A DNA stretch of 64,000 nucleotides from Rummeliibacillus pycnus_A (GCF_044359855.1 NZ_CP132291.1:3038001-3102000); one strand, 5' to 3'. Positions 1-8,708 are shown, counted from the first letter of the stretch. Notes: generated from the sequence alone by a model not told the origin. Numbers and translations: made by a program.

Positions 1-1
1 T

Positions 2-211
2 GGCTTTGTTGAAATTCGTTCTGACAAAGTTACAATCTTAACTCCTTCAGCAGAACGAGCTGATTCAATCGATCTTGCTCGTGCAAAAGAAGCTGTTAAG
101 CGTGCTGAACAAAGACTTCAAAATAAGCAAGATGACATTGATTTCAAACGTGCTGAATTATCTTTAAAACGCGCGATGAATCGTATCAACGTTAAAGAGG
201 GTAACATCTAA
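2..211 (+). CDS. atpC: ATP synthase epsilon subunit, C-terminal part (cut by window edge)
   Basis: The reading frame is open from base 2 to the TAA at 209-211, so only the last 69 residues are present. They form the end of the epsilon subunit: the last strand of the beta-sandwich (EIRSDKVTILTPSAERAD) followed by the helical hairpin rich in Ala, Arg, Lys and Glu (ARAKEAVKRAEQRL). Epsilon is part of the central stalk of F1 and acts as an inhibitory and coupling subunit at the cytoplasmic membrane. It is normally the last gene of the atp operon, and the strong terminator about 20 bp downstream agrees. The following DUF1146 gene and murA give the same order as in Bacillus, which supports the identification. 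Confidence 0.93.
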   Translation, partial: GFVEIRSDKVTILTPSAERADSIDLARAKEAVKRAEQRLQNKQDDIDFKRAELSLKRAMNRINVKEGNI

Positions 212-229
212 GCAATAGGTTAATTTTAA

Positions 230-262
230 AGCGAGCAGAATTGTTTTTCTGCTCGCTTTTTA
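230..262 (+). terminator. Rho-independent terminator of the atp operon
   Basis: The arms AGCGAGCAGAA and TTCTGCTCGCT form a perfect stem around a short T-rich loop, followed by a T run. It lies about 20 bp after the atpC stop. Confidence 0.9.
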
Positions 263-284
263 AAAGTGAAAATGGAGGGAAAGC

Positions 285-530
285 ATGGATTCAGTATCAT
301 CTTTAATTGGACAAAACGCACTGATTGGTATTATTTCTCATATTTTCTTCATAGGAATAACGTTTTATGCTTTACAGTCATTAATTTATGAAAAGGTTTT
401 CAAGAAAAACCATGTTTTTCAAATTCAACTTTTATTTATTTTATTGAGTATTGCAATTGGATCAACGGTGTCAAATTTCTTTATTACAATTTCAACTTGG
501 TCAAGACAATTACCATTTTTATTTAATTAA
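285..530 (+). CDS. DUF1146 family small membrane protein (YwzB-like)
   Basis: This 81-residue protein has two hydrophobic segments, roughly residues 12-33 (IGIISHIFFIGITFYALQ) and 48-68 (QLLFILLSIAIGSTVSNFF). A short basic connection (EKVFKKNH) lies between them, so it is probably an integral membrane protein. The size, topology and position between atpC and murA match the DUF1146/YwzB family of Bacillus, whose function is unknown. The ATG start has a good ribosome site (GGAGGG) about 8 bp upstream. In B. subtilis a further gene, ywmB, lies between ywzB and murA; here that place is taken by a noncoding stretch with long inverted repeats. Confidence 0.8.
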   Translation: MDSVSSLIGQNALIGIISHIFFIGITFYALQSLIYEKVFKKNHVFQIQLLFILLSIAIGSTVSNFFITISTWSRQLPFLFN

Positions 531-533
531 ATG

Positions 534-698
534 TATTCTGTATGCAAAAGAAATAATGGCACAAACTTATTGTACAAACGTTAGTATATTGTTCAGCACT
601 TAAGCACGATTTATATTACAATAGAGATATGTGCTTTTAGTCATTATTTAAATCATTTGCATTAAATGTTTTACATTATTTCTTTTGCATATAGAGTA
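534..698. repeat. Long inverted repeat in the DUF1146-murA gap
   Basis: The 18-base arm TATGCAAAAGAAATAATG at 541-558 is repeated perfectly in inverted form at 674-691. Pairing extends outward to about 534 and 698 if G-T pairs are allowed. The arms enclose about 115 AT-rich bases without a convincing ORF. A second inverted repeat (TACCCAGGAAATAA with TTATTTTCC...TTGGGTA) spans 704-755. The gap from 531 to 1003 therefore holds two stem-loop structures and no gene that I can support. A small miniature-element remnant or a structured leader are both possible. Confidence 0.6.
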
Positions 699-1003
699 AC
701 CATTACCCAGGAAATAATTTGTTGAAACTTGTTTATTTTCCTCAAAGCTTGGGTACCTATGTTAGCGAATAGAAATGGAAATTTTATAACACATTTCTAG
801 CATTTTGACGTAATATAGTATTACTATAGTTATTTATTCGTAGAAAACTAAAATAGTGTAATCGGTTCTTGTCAACATCATGAAAAAAAGGTATTATGTA
901 AGTTGCTTTGTTACTAATTATTGGCATTGAATGAATAAATACATGAATTTTATGGACTGAAATATAAAAGATTTAATTTAGAATAAGTTCGGAGGGACAT
1001 ATT

Positions 1004-2302
1004 GTGGAGAAAATTGTTGTAAAAGGCGGCAAGGTTTTACACGGAAATGTAAAAGTAGAAGGAGCAAAAAATGCAGTTCTACCAGTTCTTGCAGCATCAT
1101 TATTAGCGTCTGAAGGAAAAAATACAATAAAAAACGTGCCGAACTTGGCAGATGTATATACGATAGACGAGGTGTTAAAAAGTTTAAACGTACATTTAAC
1201 ATTCTCCGCTGAAGAAAATATTGTCGAAATTGATGCATCTGGACAATTATCATCTGAAGCTCAATTTGAATATGTACGTAAAATGCGTGCATCCATTTTA
1301 GTAATGGGGCCACTTTTAGCACGAAATGGTTATGCACGTGTTGCCATGCCTGGTGGGTGTGCAATTGGCTCTAGACCAATTGACCAACATTTAAAAGGCT
1401 TTGAGTTAATGGGAGCGAAAATTTCTACAGGCCATGGTTATGTAGAAGCATCAACTGAAGGTCGATTGAAAGGTGCTAAAATTTATCTGGATTTCCCAAG
1501 TGTTGGAGCTACAGAAAACATTCTTACAGGTGCTGCTCTGGCAGAAGGTACAACAATTATTGAAAATGCTGCAAAAGAACCTGAAATTGTGGATTTAGCA
1601 AACTTCATTAACGAAATGGGCGGTAAAGTTGTTGGTGCTGGAACTGATACCATTCGTGTTGAAGGTGTTGAGAAATTATATGGCACAACACATTCAATTA
1701 TTCCTGATCGAATTGAAGCGGGGACATTTATGGTTGCAGCGGCAATTACAGGTGGAAATGTCTTAATTGAAAATGCTGTACCTGAACATATGACAGCTCT
1801 TATTGCTAAAATGCGTGAAATGGGTGTTGAGATCGAAGAAGAAGATGCCGGCTTACGTATTCGTGCAACTCATCCTTTAAAAGCAGTAGACGTCAAAACA
1901 ATGCCACATCCCGGATTCCCGACCGATATGCAATCTCAAATGATGTCTTTAATGCTTGTAGCTCAGGGTGCAAGTGTGATAACAGAGACAGTGTTTGAAA
2001 ATCGTTTTATGCATGTTGAAGAGTTTCGACGCATGAATGCCAATGCAAAAATCGATGGACGCTCTGTTATTATTGATGGCCCTTGCAAATTGCAAGGTGC
2101 AGAAGTCGCTGCAACTGATTTACGTGCAGCAGCTGCACTAATTCTTGCTGGATTAGTTGCAGAGGGAATTACACGCGTTTCTGAACTTAAACATCTAGAC
2201 AGAGGATATGTCAATTTCCATAATAAATTAGCAGCTTTAGGTGCTGATATCGAACGTATCTCTTCTGAAGAAGTATTCGAAAAAGAGCTTCAAACAAACT
2301 AA
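1004..2302 (+). CDS. murA: UDP-N-acetylglucosamine 1-carboxyvinyltransferase
   Basis: MurA transfers enolpyruvate from phosphoenolpyruvate to UDP-GlcNAc, the first committed step of peptidoglycan synthesis, in the cytoplasm. The 432-residue length is normal for the family. The substrate-binding lysine is in GAKNA (Lys22). The catalytic, fosfomycin-targeted cysteine is Cys119, in the loop MPGGCAIGSRPIDQH. Later family blocks such as PDRIEAGTF and DLRAAAALILAGL are present. Translation starts at GTG 1004, with GGAGGG 7 bp upstream. Low-GC Firmicutes usually carry two paralogues; the position between the atp operon and spoIID marks this one as the primary MurAA-type gene. A strong terminator follows. 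Confidence 0.96.
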   Translation: MEKIVVKGGKVLHGNVKVEGAKNAVLPVLAASLLASEGKNTIKNVPNLADVYTIDEVLKSLNVHLTFSAEENIVEIDASGQLSSEAQFEYVRKMRASILVMGPLLARNGYARVAMPGGCAIGSRPIDQHLKGFELMGAKISTGHGYVEASTEGRLKGAKIYLDFPSVGATENILTGAALAEGTTIIENAAKEPEIVDLANFINEMGGKVVGAGTDTIRVEGVEKLYGTTHSIIPDRIEAGTFMVAAAITGGNVLIENAVPEHMTALIAKMREMGVEIEEEDAGLRIRATHPLKAVDVKTMPHPGFPTDMQSQMMSLMLVAQGASVITETVFENRFMHVEEFRRMNANAKIDGRSVIIDGPCKLQGAEVAATDLRAAAALILAGLVAEGITRVSELKHLDRGYVNFHNKLAALGADIERISSEEVFEKELQTN

Positions 2303-2331
2303 TGATAAACTTTAATGTTTATAATAAATTT

Positions 2332-2366
2332 AACCCATTACATACTTATGTATGCAATGGGTTTTT
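2332..2366 (+). terminator. Terminator after murA
   Basis: The near-perfect stem AACCCATTACATAC / GTATGCAATGGGTT has a 4-base loop and is followed by TTTTATTT. Confidence 0.85.
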
Positions 2367-2447
2367 ATTTACAAAAATTTTTAAAATTTATAGAAAAGGA
2401 CTGTTCCTATAAAGCATAAATACCGATTTCCTTACATATTCTTGAAT

Positions 2448-3455
2448 ATGAAAAAAATACATCTCTATATTCTACTTATTATTGTCGTCTTATTCACATT
2501 GCCAACATTTGTTACGAAGTACAAGGAATCAAAAGTAGTGCCCACTTCAGATACCGCAGTAAAACAGCCACAGGAAAAAAAGTCAAAGGATGAAGAGTGT
2601 GATATCCAAATTTCAATTCAAGGAGAAGATAAAAAGTACCCGCTTGAAGAGTATATTGTTGGGGTTGTCGCTGCTGAAATGCCCGTTTCCTTCGATTTAG
2701 AAGCTCTTAAAGCACAATCTATTGCTTCACGTACATTCGCCTTAAAACGTACGAATTTTGGCGAAAATGCCATAGAGCCAAATGTTTCGGCTCAGGCCTT
2801 TGCGGACGAGGAACAAAGAAAAAAAGACTGGGGTATAAGCTTTAAGAAAAATGAAAATAAAATTCGTAAAGCTGTACAAGCAACAAAAGGACAAGTATTA
2901 GTTTACAAAGATGAACTTATCACAGCTATGTTCTTTTCAACGAGTAATGGACAAACTGAAAGTGCAAAAAGCTATAGTGGACAAACAATTCCATATCTAC
3001 AATCTGTTTCTGTCCCATCGAATGAAAAAAAATCTCCAAGATATCACACGAGCTACAGCTTTACGTTACAACAGTGGAATGCAATATTCAATCAACAATG
3101 GACAATAGCACAAATACAAAATGTTAAAATCTATCGTAATAATTCAGGAAGAGTTGAAACAATTAAAACAGGAGACTTTCATTGGTCAGGTAGAGAAGTA
3201 CGAGAAAAGCTTCAACTAGCATCTACAGATTTCACTATTATATGGGATGCTAAAAAGAAAATAATACAAGTAAAAACAACAGGATATGGTCATGGTGTAG
3301 GAATGAGCCAATACGGTGCAACGGCACTCGCAGAAAAGGGGGCTAATGCGAAAGAAATCTTACAACATTTCTATCAACAAGTAAAAATAGAAAAATTAAA
3401 AAAATCTTCTTCTCTATGTTTAAACTCTCAAGCTATTGACAACAATAGCAAATGA
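2448..3455 (+). CDS. spoIID: Stage II sporulation protein D, lytic transglycosylase
   Basis: SpoIID cuts denuded glycan strands during engulfment, together with SpoIIM and SpoIIP, in the mother cell of a sporulating cell. The protein starts with a membrane anchor (residues about 4-21) and a basic, charged linker. The SpoIID domain contains the block VAAEMP with the proposed catalytic glutamate, followed by ALKAQSIASRTFALK. The diagnostic C-terminal GYGHGVGMSQYGA motif is present. Length (335 aa) is typical. An in-frame TTG at 2442 could also serve as start; neither site has a clear ribosome site, and ATG 2448 places the positive residues just before the membrane segment. spoIIQ follows 10 bp after the stop. 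Confidence 0.93.
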   Translation: MKKIHLYILLIIVVLFTLPTFVTKYKESKVVPTSDTAVKQPQEKKSKDEECDIQISIQGEDKKYPLEEYIVGVVAAEMPVSFDLEALKAQSIASRTFALKRTNFGENAIEPNVSAQAFADEEQRKKDWGISFKKNENKIRKAVQATKGQVLVYKDELITAMFFSTSNGQTESAKSYSGQTIPYLQSVSVPSNEKKSPRYHTSYSFTLQQWNAIFNQQWTIAQIQNVKIYRNNSGRVETIKTGDFHWSGREVREKLQLASTDFTIIWDAKKKIIQVKTTGYGHGVGMSQYGATALAEKGANAKEILQHFYQQVKIEKLKKSSSLCLNSQAIDNNSK

Positions 3456-3465
3456 GGTGATGAAA

Positions 3466-4128
3466 ATGAGAGAGGAAAATAAACAAAAACCTACTCCACA
3501 AAAATCAAATGTTACAAAACAACGCTGGTTCTGGCCAGTAATTTACGCAAGTTTTTCAATTCTTTTAGTTGCAGGTGTTTGGGGATACTCGGCATTTACG
3601 AACTCGCCTAAAGAGACAGGTACTAGTAATTTAACAGCTACTAATAGTCCAACCAGTCCGTCTGTTGAAACAAACGCAACTGCAGAATCATTGAAGTATC
3701 CATTTAAAGAAGCACTCTTAAAAGATGCAAAAGTATTACAGGACTATTATGATGTTGAAGCGAGTGAAGAATCTAGAGAAGGTGCATTACTCGTATTCAA
3801 CCAAACCTTCACTACAAGTGATGGCATTGCCATTGCAGTAAAAGGTGAAAGTTTCGATGTTCTTGCTGCACTTAGTGGAACAGTTGAAGAAGTAAAGAAT
3901 GATCCATTCGTTGGGAACGAGATTACTATATCTCATGCTAATGGTATGACAACGAAATACAGCTCTGTTGGTGAAATTACTGTTAAAAAAGGGGATAAAG
4001 TAGACCAAGGTCAAAAACTTGGAAAAGCTATCTCAAATGAATTTAATCCAACAGCTGGTACACATCTTTATTTTGAAGTAATGCAAGAAGGTAAACACAT
4101 CAATCCAAAAAGTTTACTTGCATTTTAG
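3466..4128 (+). CDS. spoIIQ: Stage II sporulation protein Q, degenerate LytM domain
   Basis: SpoIIQ is a forespore membrane protein that binds SpoIIIAH across the intermembrane space, forming the ratchet and channel of engulfment. The 220-residue protein has one membrane segment (about residues 27-46), a Ser/Thr-rich linker and a C-terminal M23 (LytM) domain. The LytM metal ligands look lost: where active enzymes have H-x-G-x-D, the sequence reads SDGIA, and the final H-x-H reads HLY. It is therefore probably a structural, catalytically dead domain, as in B. subtilis. I chose ATG 3466, with GAGGTGAT 5-6 bp upstream, over an upstream in-frame TTG at 3436 that would overlap spoIID. Confidence 0.92.
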   Translation: MREENKQKPTPQKSNVTKQRWFWPVIYASFSILLVAGVWGYSAFTNSPKETGTSNLTATNSPTSPSVETNATAESLKYPFKEALLKDAKVLQDYYDVEASEESREGALLVFNQTFTTSDGIAIAVKGESFDVLAALSGTVEEVKNDPFVGNEITISHANGMTTKYSSVGEITVKKGDKVDQGQKLGKAISNEFNPTAGTHLYFEVMQEGKHINPKSLLAF

Positions 4129-4211
4129 ATAATTCTCGCATCAAGGTTCTAAGCAAAAGGTTTTAGACATAATGTGAAGAAACGTTCGTACATTGTGGAA
4201 AGGAAGAGAAT

Positions 4212-4493
4212 GTGCACGAACATATTCGCAATCGATGTCTAAAACTTGGTTTTATGCTTAAAGATTCGCAACAAACTGTGAGAGCCTTAGCTCAAAAGAC
4301 AGGTTACTCTAAGAGTACCATTCATAAGGATCTCACCGAGAGGTTATCTCAGGTAAATGAGGAATTAGCGAAAGAGGTAAGCGAAATTTTAGCTTATCAC
4401 AAATCCATCCGTCATATTCGAGGTGGAGAAGCAACGCGCCAGAAATGGCTAACACGCAATGCAGAAAAAAAGACACCTTCGCATTATGATTAG
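4212..4493 (+). CDS. spoIIID: Sporulation transcriptional regulator SpoIIID
   Basis: SpoIIID is a small mother-cell DNA-binding protein that activates and represses many sigma-E and sigma-K genes. The 93-residue product carries a helix-turn-helix (VRALAQKTGYSKSTIHKDL, about residues 23-41). This is followed by the family tail AYHKSIRHIRGGEATRQKW. Translation begins at GTG 4212, with GAAAGGAAGAG upstream. The sequence CATAATGT at about 4169 resembles a sigma-E -10 element, which would fit the known control of this gene, but I see no confident -35. The terminator stem overlaps the last codons. mbl follows in the conserved spoIIQ-spoIIID-mbl order. Confidence 0.95.
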   Translation: MHEHIRNRCLKLGFMLKDSQQTVRALAQKTGYSKSTIHKDLTERLSQVNEELAKEVSEILAYHKSIRHIRGGEATRQKWLTRNAEKKTPSHYD

Positions 4494-4507
4494 CGAGGGT
4501 GTCTTTT
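4472..4507 (+). terminator. Terminator overlapping the spoIIID stop codon
   Basis: The stem GACACCTTCGC / GCGAGGGTGTC has one G-T pair and is followed by TTTTTCT. The left arm lies inside the last codons of spoIIID. Confidence 0.85.
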
Positions 4508-4760
4508 TCTATCTTTTATTTTAAAAGAATGAATTGAAAGATTAATAACTCAAATCCTTAGTTTAAAAGAGCAAATAAGAGTAAATAATAAGGAATAATA
4601 ATGATAAAAGTATTGTGTGTAAAGTCACGTTTAATGACCTAATTTGCCTAGGTCTCATTGAAATAATTAGATGTAATTAACTCGTTGCTATGTTAAAATA
4701 TTCTAGATACATATATATATTTTATGACGATTATTGAGATATGAGGAAAGGGGAAACAAC

Positions 4761-5759
4761 ATGTTTTCTAAAGATATAGGAATCGATTTAGGAACAGCGA
4801 ATGTACTTATTCATTTAAAGGGCAAAGGCATCGTATTAAACGAGCCATCCGTTGTTGCAATCGACAAAAATACGAAGAAAGTATTAGCCGTTGGTGAAGA
4901 AGCACGCAAAATGGTCGGTAGAACACCCGGTAATATTATTGCTATTCGTCCATTAAAAGATGGCGTAATCGCTGATTTTGACGTAACAGAATCAATGTTA
5001 AGTTATTTTATCAATAAGTTAAATATATCAGGTTTTATGGCTAAGCCTCGAATTTTGATTTGTTGTCCTACAAATATTACAAGTGTTGAACAAAAAGCGA
5101 TTCGTGAAGCAGCCGAAAAATCAGGTGGTCGCAATGTATACTTAGAAGAAGAACCAAAAGTAGCAGCAATTGGCGCAGGTATGGATATTTTCCAACCAAG
5201 CGGGAATATGGTGATTGATATCGGTGGTGGAACAACCGATGTTGCTGTACTTTCAATGGGCGATATCGTAACATCTGAATCCATTAAAGTTGCTGGAGAT
5301 GTTTTTGATAATGATATCCTCCAATATATAAAAAAAGAGTACAAGCTATTAATTGGGGAACGTACTTCTGAAAATATTAAAACTACAATTGGTACAGTAT
5401 ATCCTGAAGGCAGAGATGAGGGAATGGAAATTCGTGGTCGTGATTTAGTGTCTGGTCTACCAAGAACAATCGAAATTCATTCTCACGAAATAGAAAAAGC
5501 ATTACATGAATCTGTTTCTTTAATCGTACAATCTGCTAAAAACGTACTTGAAAAAACGCCACCAGAGCTATCTGCAGATATTATTGATCGTGGAGTAATG
5601 GTTACAGGTGGCGGCGCGTTATTACATGGCTTAGATCATTTATTAACAGAAGAACTAAAAGTACCTGTATTTATCGCAGAAAATCCAATGAACTGTGTAG
5701 CTGAAGGAACTGGCATTATGCTAGAAAATATCGATAGAGTACCAAAACGTCGGAAATAA
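4761..5759 (+). CDS. mbl: MreB-like actin homologue Mbl, rod-shape determinant
   Basis: Mbl polymerises into membrane-bound filaments that steer lateral wall synthesis. The 332-residue protein begins MFSKDIGIDLGTANVL, with the actin-family phosphate-1 loop (GIDLGTAN). It contains the phosphate-2 motif IDIGGGTTD and the adenosine loop VTGGGALL. The second residue is Phe, and LLIGERTSE matches Mbl rather than MreB. The neighbourhood (spoIIID upstream, flhO and flhP downstream) also marks Mbl. I use ATG 4761, with AAAGGGGA upstream; an earlier in-frame ATG at 4734 would place the ribosome site inside the protein. Monocistronic expression is likely, because a terminator precedes the gene. Confidence 0.94.
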   Translation: MFSKDIGIDLGTANVLIHLKGKGIVLNEPSVVAIDKNTKKVLAVGEEARKMVGRTPGNIIAIRPLKDGVIADFDVTESMLSYFINKLNISGFMAKPRILICCPTNITSVEQKAIREAAEKSGGRNVYLEEEPKVAAIGAGMDIFQPSGNMVIDIGGGTTDVAVLSMGDIVTSESIKVAGDVFDNDILQYIKKEYKLLIGERTSENIKTTIGTVYPEGRDEGMEIRGRDLVSGLPRTIEIHSHEIEKALHESVSLIVQSAKNVLEKTPPELSADIIDRGVMVTGGGALLHGLDHLLTEELKVPVFIAENPMNCVAEGTGIMLENIDRVPKRRK

Positions 5760-5886
5760 TAGCCGAAATAAAATAAGTAATAAAAATTTTGAAAAATACT
5801 TTTTGCAACCAATTCTCTATCTAAAAATTAATAAAAAGTTACTTTATCAAAAACTAATTACATTTTTTATTGAAAGGGTGAAATCG

Positions 5887-6726
5887 ATGTTTCGTGGATT
5901 TTATACAGTTGCTTCAGGCATGATTACTGAACAACGTCGCACAGAACTTTTATCAAACAATATTGCAAATGCAAATACACCTGGATATAAAGCAGATCAA
6001 TCGACGATTCGCTCATTTCCAGATATGCTAATGTCGCGTATTACAAAAAGTGGTTTTCCTGATGTTCAAAATGGTTTTGAAGGAAGTTCAGCAAAGCAAA
6101 TAGGAACACTTGGCACAGGTGTTTACATGCAAGAAACTTTACCTGACTATTCACAAGGTCAAATTACTGCAACTGAGTTGCCCACAGATATTGCCTTAGT
6201 AGATGGCAATCTGCCGATTGATAAGGGAACGGGAAAACCAGGAGCTATCTTCTATCGTCTGCAAAATCCGACAGGTGGAGAAGCATACACTCGTAATGGA
6301 AACTTTACATTAGATGCAGCAGGAAACTTAGTGAATGCCCAAGGATTTTATGTTCTTTCAGATCAAGGTAAGAAAATTACATTACAAAGTGATGATTTCC
6401 AACTTACTGAAGATGGCGCTATTATCGAGAATGGTAAACAAGTGGCACGTTTAGGCGTTTCTTACTCAGCACAGCCAGATACACTAGCTAAACGTGATAC
6501 GGGCTTATATTACACAAGTGATGGTAAAGACCTACCATCTGCATACAATGTAAACAACGTTAGCTTTTCAATGAAACAAGGTTATATCGAACGTTCAAAT
6601 GTCGACGCAGCTCGTACAATGACAGATATGATGACAGCTTACAGAGCCTTTGAAGCCAATCAAAAAATACTTCAAGCATACGACAGAAGCATGGACAAGG
6701 CTGTAAATGAAATTGGAAAAGTATAA
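5887..6726 (+). CDS. flhO: Flagellar hook-basal body (rod) protein FlhO
   Basis: This 279-residue protein belongs to the FlgF/FlgG distal-rod family. Its N-terminus (FRGFYTVASGMITEQRRTELLSNNIANANTPGYK, written here in part) has the classic rod-family N-terminal helix with NNIANANTPGYK. The C-terminal helix contains SNVDAARTMTDMMTAYRAFEANQ, also in part. FlhO and FlhP lie next to mbl, away from the main flagellar operon, in Bacillus, as here. They are exported by the flagellar type III system. I use ATG 5887, with GAAAGGGTG upstream; the longer frame from 5803 adds 28 residues with no family similarity. Confidence 0.9.
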   Translation: MFRGFYTVASGMITEQRRTELLSNNIANANTPGYKADQSTIRSFPDMLMSRITKSGFPDVQNGFEGSSAKQIGTLGTGVYMQETLPDYSQGQITATELPTDIALVDGNLPIDKGTGKPGAIFYRLQNPTGGEAYTRNGNFTLDAAGNLVNAQGFYVLSDQGKKITLQSDDFQLTEDGAIIENGKQVARLGVSYSAQPDTLAKRDTGLYYTSDGKDLPSAYNVNNVSFSMKQGYIERSNVDAARTMTDMMTAYRAFEANQKILQAYDRSMDKAVNEIGKV

Positions 6727-6985
6727 TTTCTTTCAGTAGAAGTCTACCACCTCTTTTAGGTGGTGAGATGAATAAAGATTTTGGTTTACGTTAAGCTGGA
6801 ATCCAAACACTCACTGAAAGAAGGTAAAACCTTCGGCAGATGTCATAGATTTTAAAAAAGTAAAAAAAGAAGACTAGTACGTCACAACCATGCAACTAAG
6901 TCTAACTGACCTGTTTTACCCAGGCCAAAATAAAACAAAATCTGGACGCAATTATGCCGAGATGTAATTGATTTAGGTATTTTTT
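6726..6985. repeat. Dispersed structured intergenic repeat, copy A
   Basis: The gap between flhO and flhP contains an element related to one after the ssbB-like gene (10470-10575). Outer arms TTTCTTTCAGT and ACTGAAAGAA pair with each other. Next comes the small hairpin GAAGGTAAAACCTTC. An extended stem follows in which CGGC, GTC and AGATTTT (6835-6855) pair with AAAATCT, GAC and GCCG (6938-6960). The middle of the element differs in length from copy B, while the paired segments are conserved. No ORF is supported here. It could be a structured RNA or a small non-autonomous mobile element. Confidence 0.55.
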
Positions 6986-7007
6986 GGATACTTAGGAGGT
7001 ATACTAG

Positions 7008-7847
7008 ATGATACGAACTATGATTTCTGCAGCCAATACGATGTCTCAACTTCAAGATCAGTTAGATATTATAAGTAATAACATGGCGAATAGTAATACA
7101 CATGGTTACAAAACAAAAGAAGCGAATTTCAACGAGTTACTCTATCAACAATTTGAAAATGACAAACAAGACAAAGTAAAACGTCAATCGCCAGTTGGTA
7201 TACGCATTGGTGTAGGTGCTCGTCTAGCACAGGCACAAACAAACTGGAAACAAGGTGGCATTCAACAAACGAATCGCTCACTGGATTTCACATTCACCAA
7301 ACCAAAACAGTACTTTAATATCTTAATGCCAGATGGTAAGAACGGCACGAAAACAGCATATACACGTCAAGGGGACTTCTACCTTTCACCTATGAAAAAC
7401 GGCAATACAATGCTAGTGAATACAGATGGATATCCAGTTGCAGATGCCAATGGTAATGCCATTTTATTAAAAGATGGTGCAAAAGACTTTTCAGTGACAG
7501 CAGACGGAACATTAAATGTTAAGTATAATGATAATACGAGCGCTAAAATTGAAATGGGTGTTACAGAGATTCAAAAGCCGCAACTAATGGAACATATATC
7601 AGATACGTACATTGGTTTACCTAAAAATTTCAATCAGCTTGGTGTAGCACAAGGTGCAGTTTTACAAAACTTACAAGGTGCAAACAGAAACCAAGTGGCT
7701 ATGCAAAATGGTGGACTTGAATTATCGAATGTTGATATTTCAAAAGAAATGACAGATCTTATTAGCACACAGCGTTCATATCAATTTAATGCGAGAACAA
7801 TAACTTTAGCCGATCAAATGATGGGGCTAGTTAATGGTATAAGATAA
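7008..7847 (+). CDS. flhP: Flagellar hook-basal body (rod) protein FlhP
   Basis: This is the second rod-family protein, 279 residues. The N-terminus carries the conserved helix SAANTMSQLQDQLDIISNNM followed by ANSNTHGYKT. The C-terminus has LELSNVDISKEMTDLISTQR followed by SYQFNARTI, the usual self-association helix. The centre contains the FlgE/F/G-type beta region (TRQGDFYLSPMKNGNTMLV). FlhP is thought to form the distal rod with FlhO. The ATG at 7008 has a perfect AGGAGG about 8 bp upstream. The gene is separated from flhO by about 280 bp containing repeat copy A, so it probably has its own promoter. Confidence 0.9.
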   Translation: MIRTMISAANTMSQLQDQLDIISNNMANSNTHGYKTKEANFNELLYQQFENDKQDKVKRQSPVGIRIGVGARLAQAQTNWKQGGIQQTNRSLDFTFTKPKQYFNILMPDGKNGTKTAYTRQGDFYLSPMKNGNTMLVNTDGYPVADANGNAILLKDGAKDFSVTADGTLNVKYNDNTSAKIEMGVTEIQKPQLMEHISDTYIGLPKNFNQLGVAQGAVLQNLQGANRNQVAMQNGGLELSNVDISKEMTDLISTQRSYQFNARTITLADQMMGLVNGIR

Positions 7848-7874
7848 GTAATTGTTAGTAGAGGAGAACAAGTA

Positions 7875-8174
7875 ATGGCAAATAATTCAACTAATCAGAG
7901 AACTGATAACCCGACTCCGCAGCCAACTACTCGTAAGGAAGCAAAACAAAATAGAGAAACAGCAAATGATCGCGTAGAAAGAAAGTGGAATTCTACAGGT
8001 TCATTTTCAATCGGGCTCAGAATCATCATTGTTGTTGTTTTACTTGTCGTTGCAGCAATCGCAGGCTCAATGATTGGGTACGGCGTAATCGGTGATGGAA
8101 ATCCACTTGGAGTTCTAAATCCATCAACATGGAATCATGTATTGGATATTATGAATGGAGTAGAATCCAAATAG
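7875..8174 (+). CDS. EpuA-like small membrane protein
   Basis: The 99-residue protein has a long polar, charged N-terminus (about 45 residues). A single membrane segment follows (about 47-68, GLRIIIVVVLLVVAAIAGSM), then a short outside tail with GYGVIGDGNP and NPSTWNHV. This arrangement matches the EpuA family, which databases often label as DNA-directed RNA polymerase subunit beta; that label is misleading. In streptococci the family member lies beside murA, suggesting an envelope role, but the function is unknown. The start ATG has GAGGAG upstream. The gene is 27 bp after flhP and 33 bp before fabZ, so the three may be cotranscribed. Confidence 0.75.
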   Translation: MANNSTNQRTDNPTPQPTTRKEAKQNRETANDRVERKWNSTGSFSIGLRIIIVVVLLVVAAIAGSMIGYGVIGDGNPLGVLNPSTWNHVLDIMNGVESK

Positions 8175-8207
8175 GGTTTTCACACATTTACAATAGGGGG
8201 ATATAGT

Positions 8208-8654
8208 ATGTTAACTGCAGATCAAATTCAACAAATATTACCACATCGTTATCCATTTCTTTTAGTGGATCGTATTACAGAAGTAGAAGAAGGTAAACGT
8301 GCTGTAGGCTTAAAAAACGTCTCCATTAACGAACCATTCTTCACGGGTCATTTTCCAGGTTACCCTGTAATGCCAGGTGTACTAATTATTGAAGCAATGG
8401 CACAAGTAGGCGGTGTAGCGCTGCTAAAATCCGAAAAATTCAAAGGTCACTTAGCTTTTCTAACAGGTGTTGATAATGCTCGTTTTAAACGTCAAGTCAT
8501 CCCTGGTGACCAACTTAAAATCGAAGTTGAATTCACAAAACTTCGTGGCGTAATGGGCAAAGGACACGGAAAAGTAACAGTAGACGGCGAACTTGTCAGC
8601 GAAGCAGATATTTTATTTGCTATTGGACCAAACCAAAAAAGCGAAGAAGAATAA
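8208..8654 (+). CDS. fabZ: 3-hydroxyacyl-[acyl-carrier-protein] dehydratase FabZ
   Basis: FabZ removes water from beta-hydroxyacyl-ACP in the elongation cycle of type II fatty-acid synthesis, in the cytosol. The 148-residue hot-dog-fold protein has LPHRYPFLLVDRI at the N-terminus. The active-site His48 lies in TGHFPGYPVMPGV and Glu62 in IIEAMAQ. The sequence FAIGP ends the fold. The length is normal. GGGGGATAT lies upstream of ATG 8208, and the terminator at 8673 closes the unit. The position after flhP agrees with B. subtilis. Confidence 0.96.
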   Translation: MLTADQIQQILPHRYPFLLVDRITEVEEGKRAVGLKNVSINEPFFTGHFPGYPVMPGVLIIEAMAQVGGVALLKSEKFKGHLAFLTGVDNARFKRQVIPGDQLKIEVEFTKLRGVMGKGHGKVTVDGELVSEADILFAIGPNQKSEEE

Positions 8655-8672
8655 GTAGCATAAATGAATAAG

Positions 8673-8708
8673 GCACTCCAAATCACTGCGATAGGAGTGC
8701 TTTTTTTG
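8673..8708 (+). terminator. Terminator after fabZ
   Basis: The 7-bp stem GCACTCC / GGAGTGC is followed by eight bases dominated by T. Confidence 0.88.
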
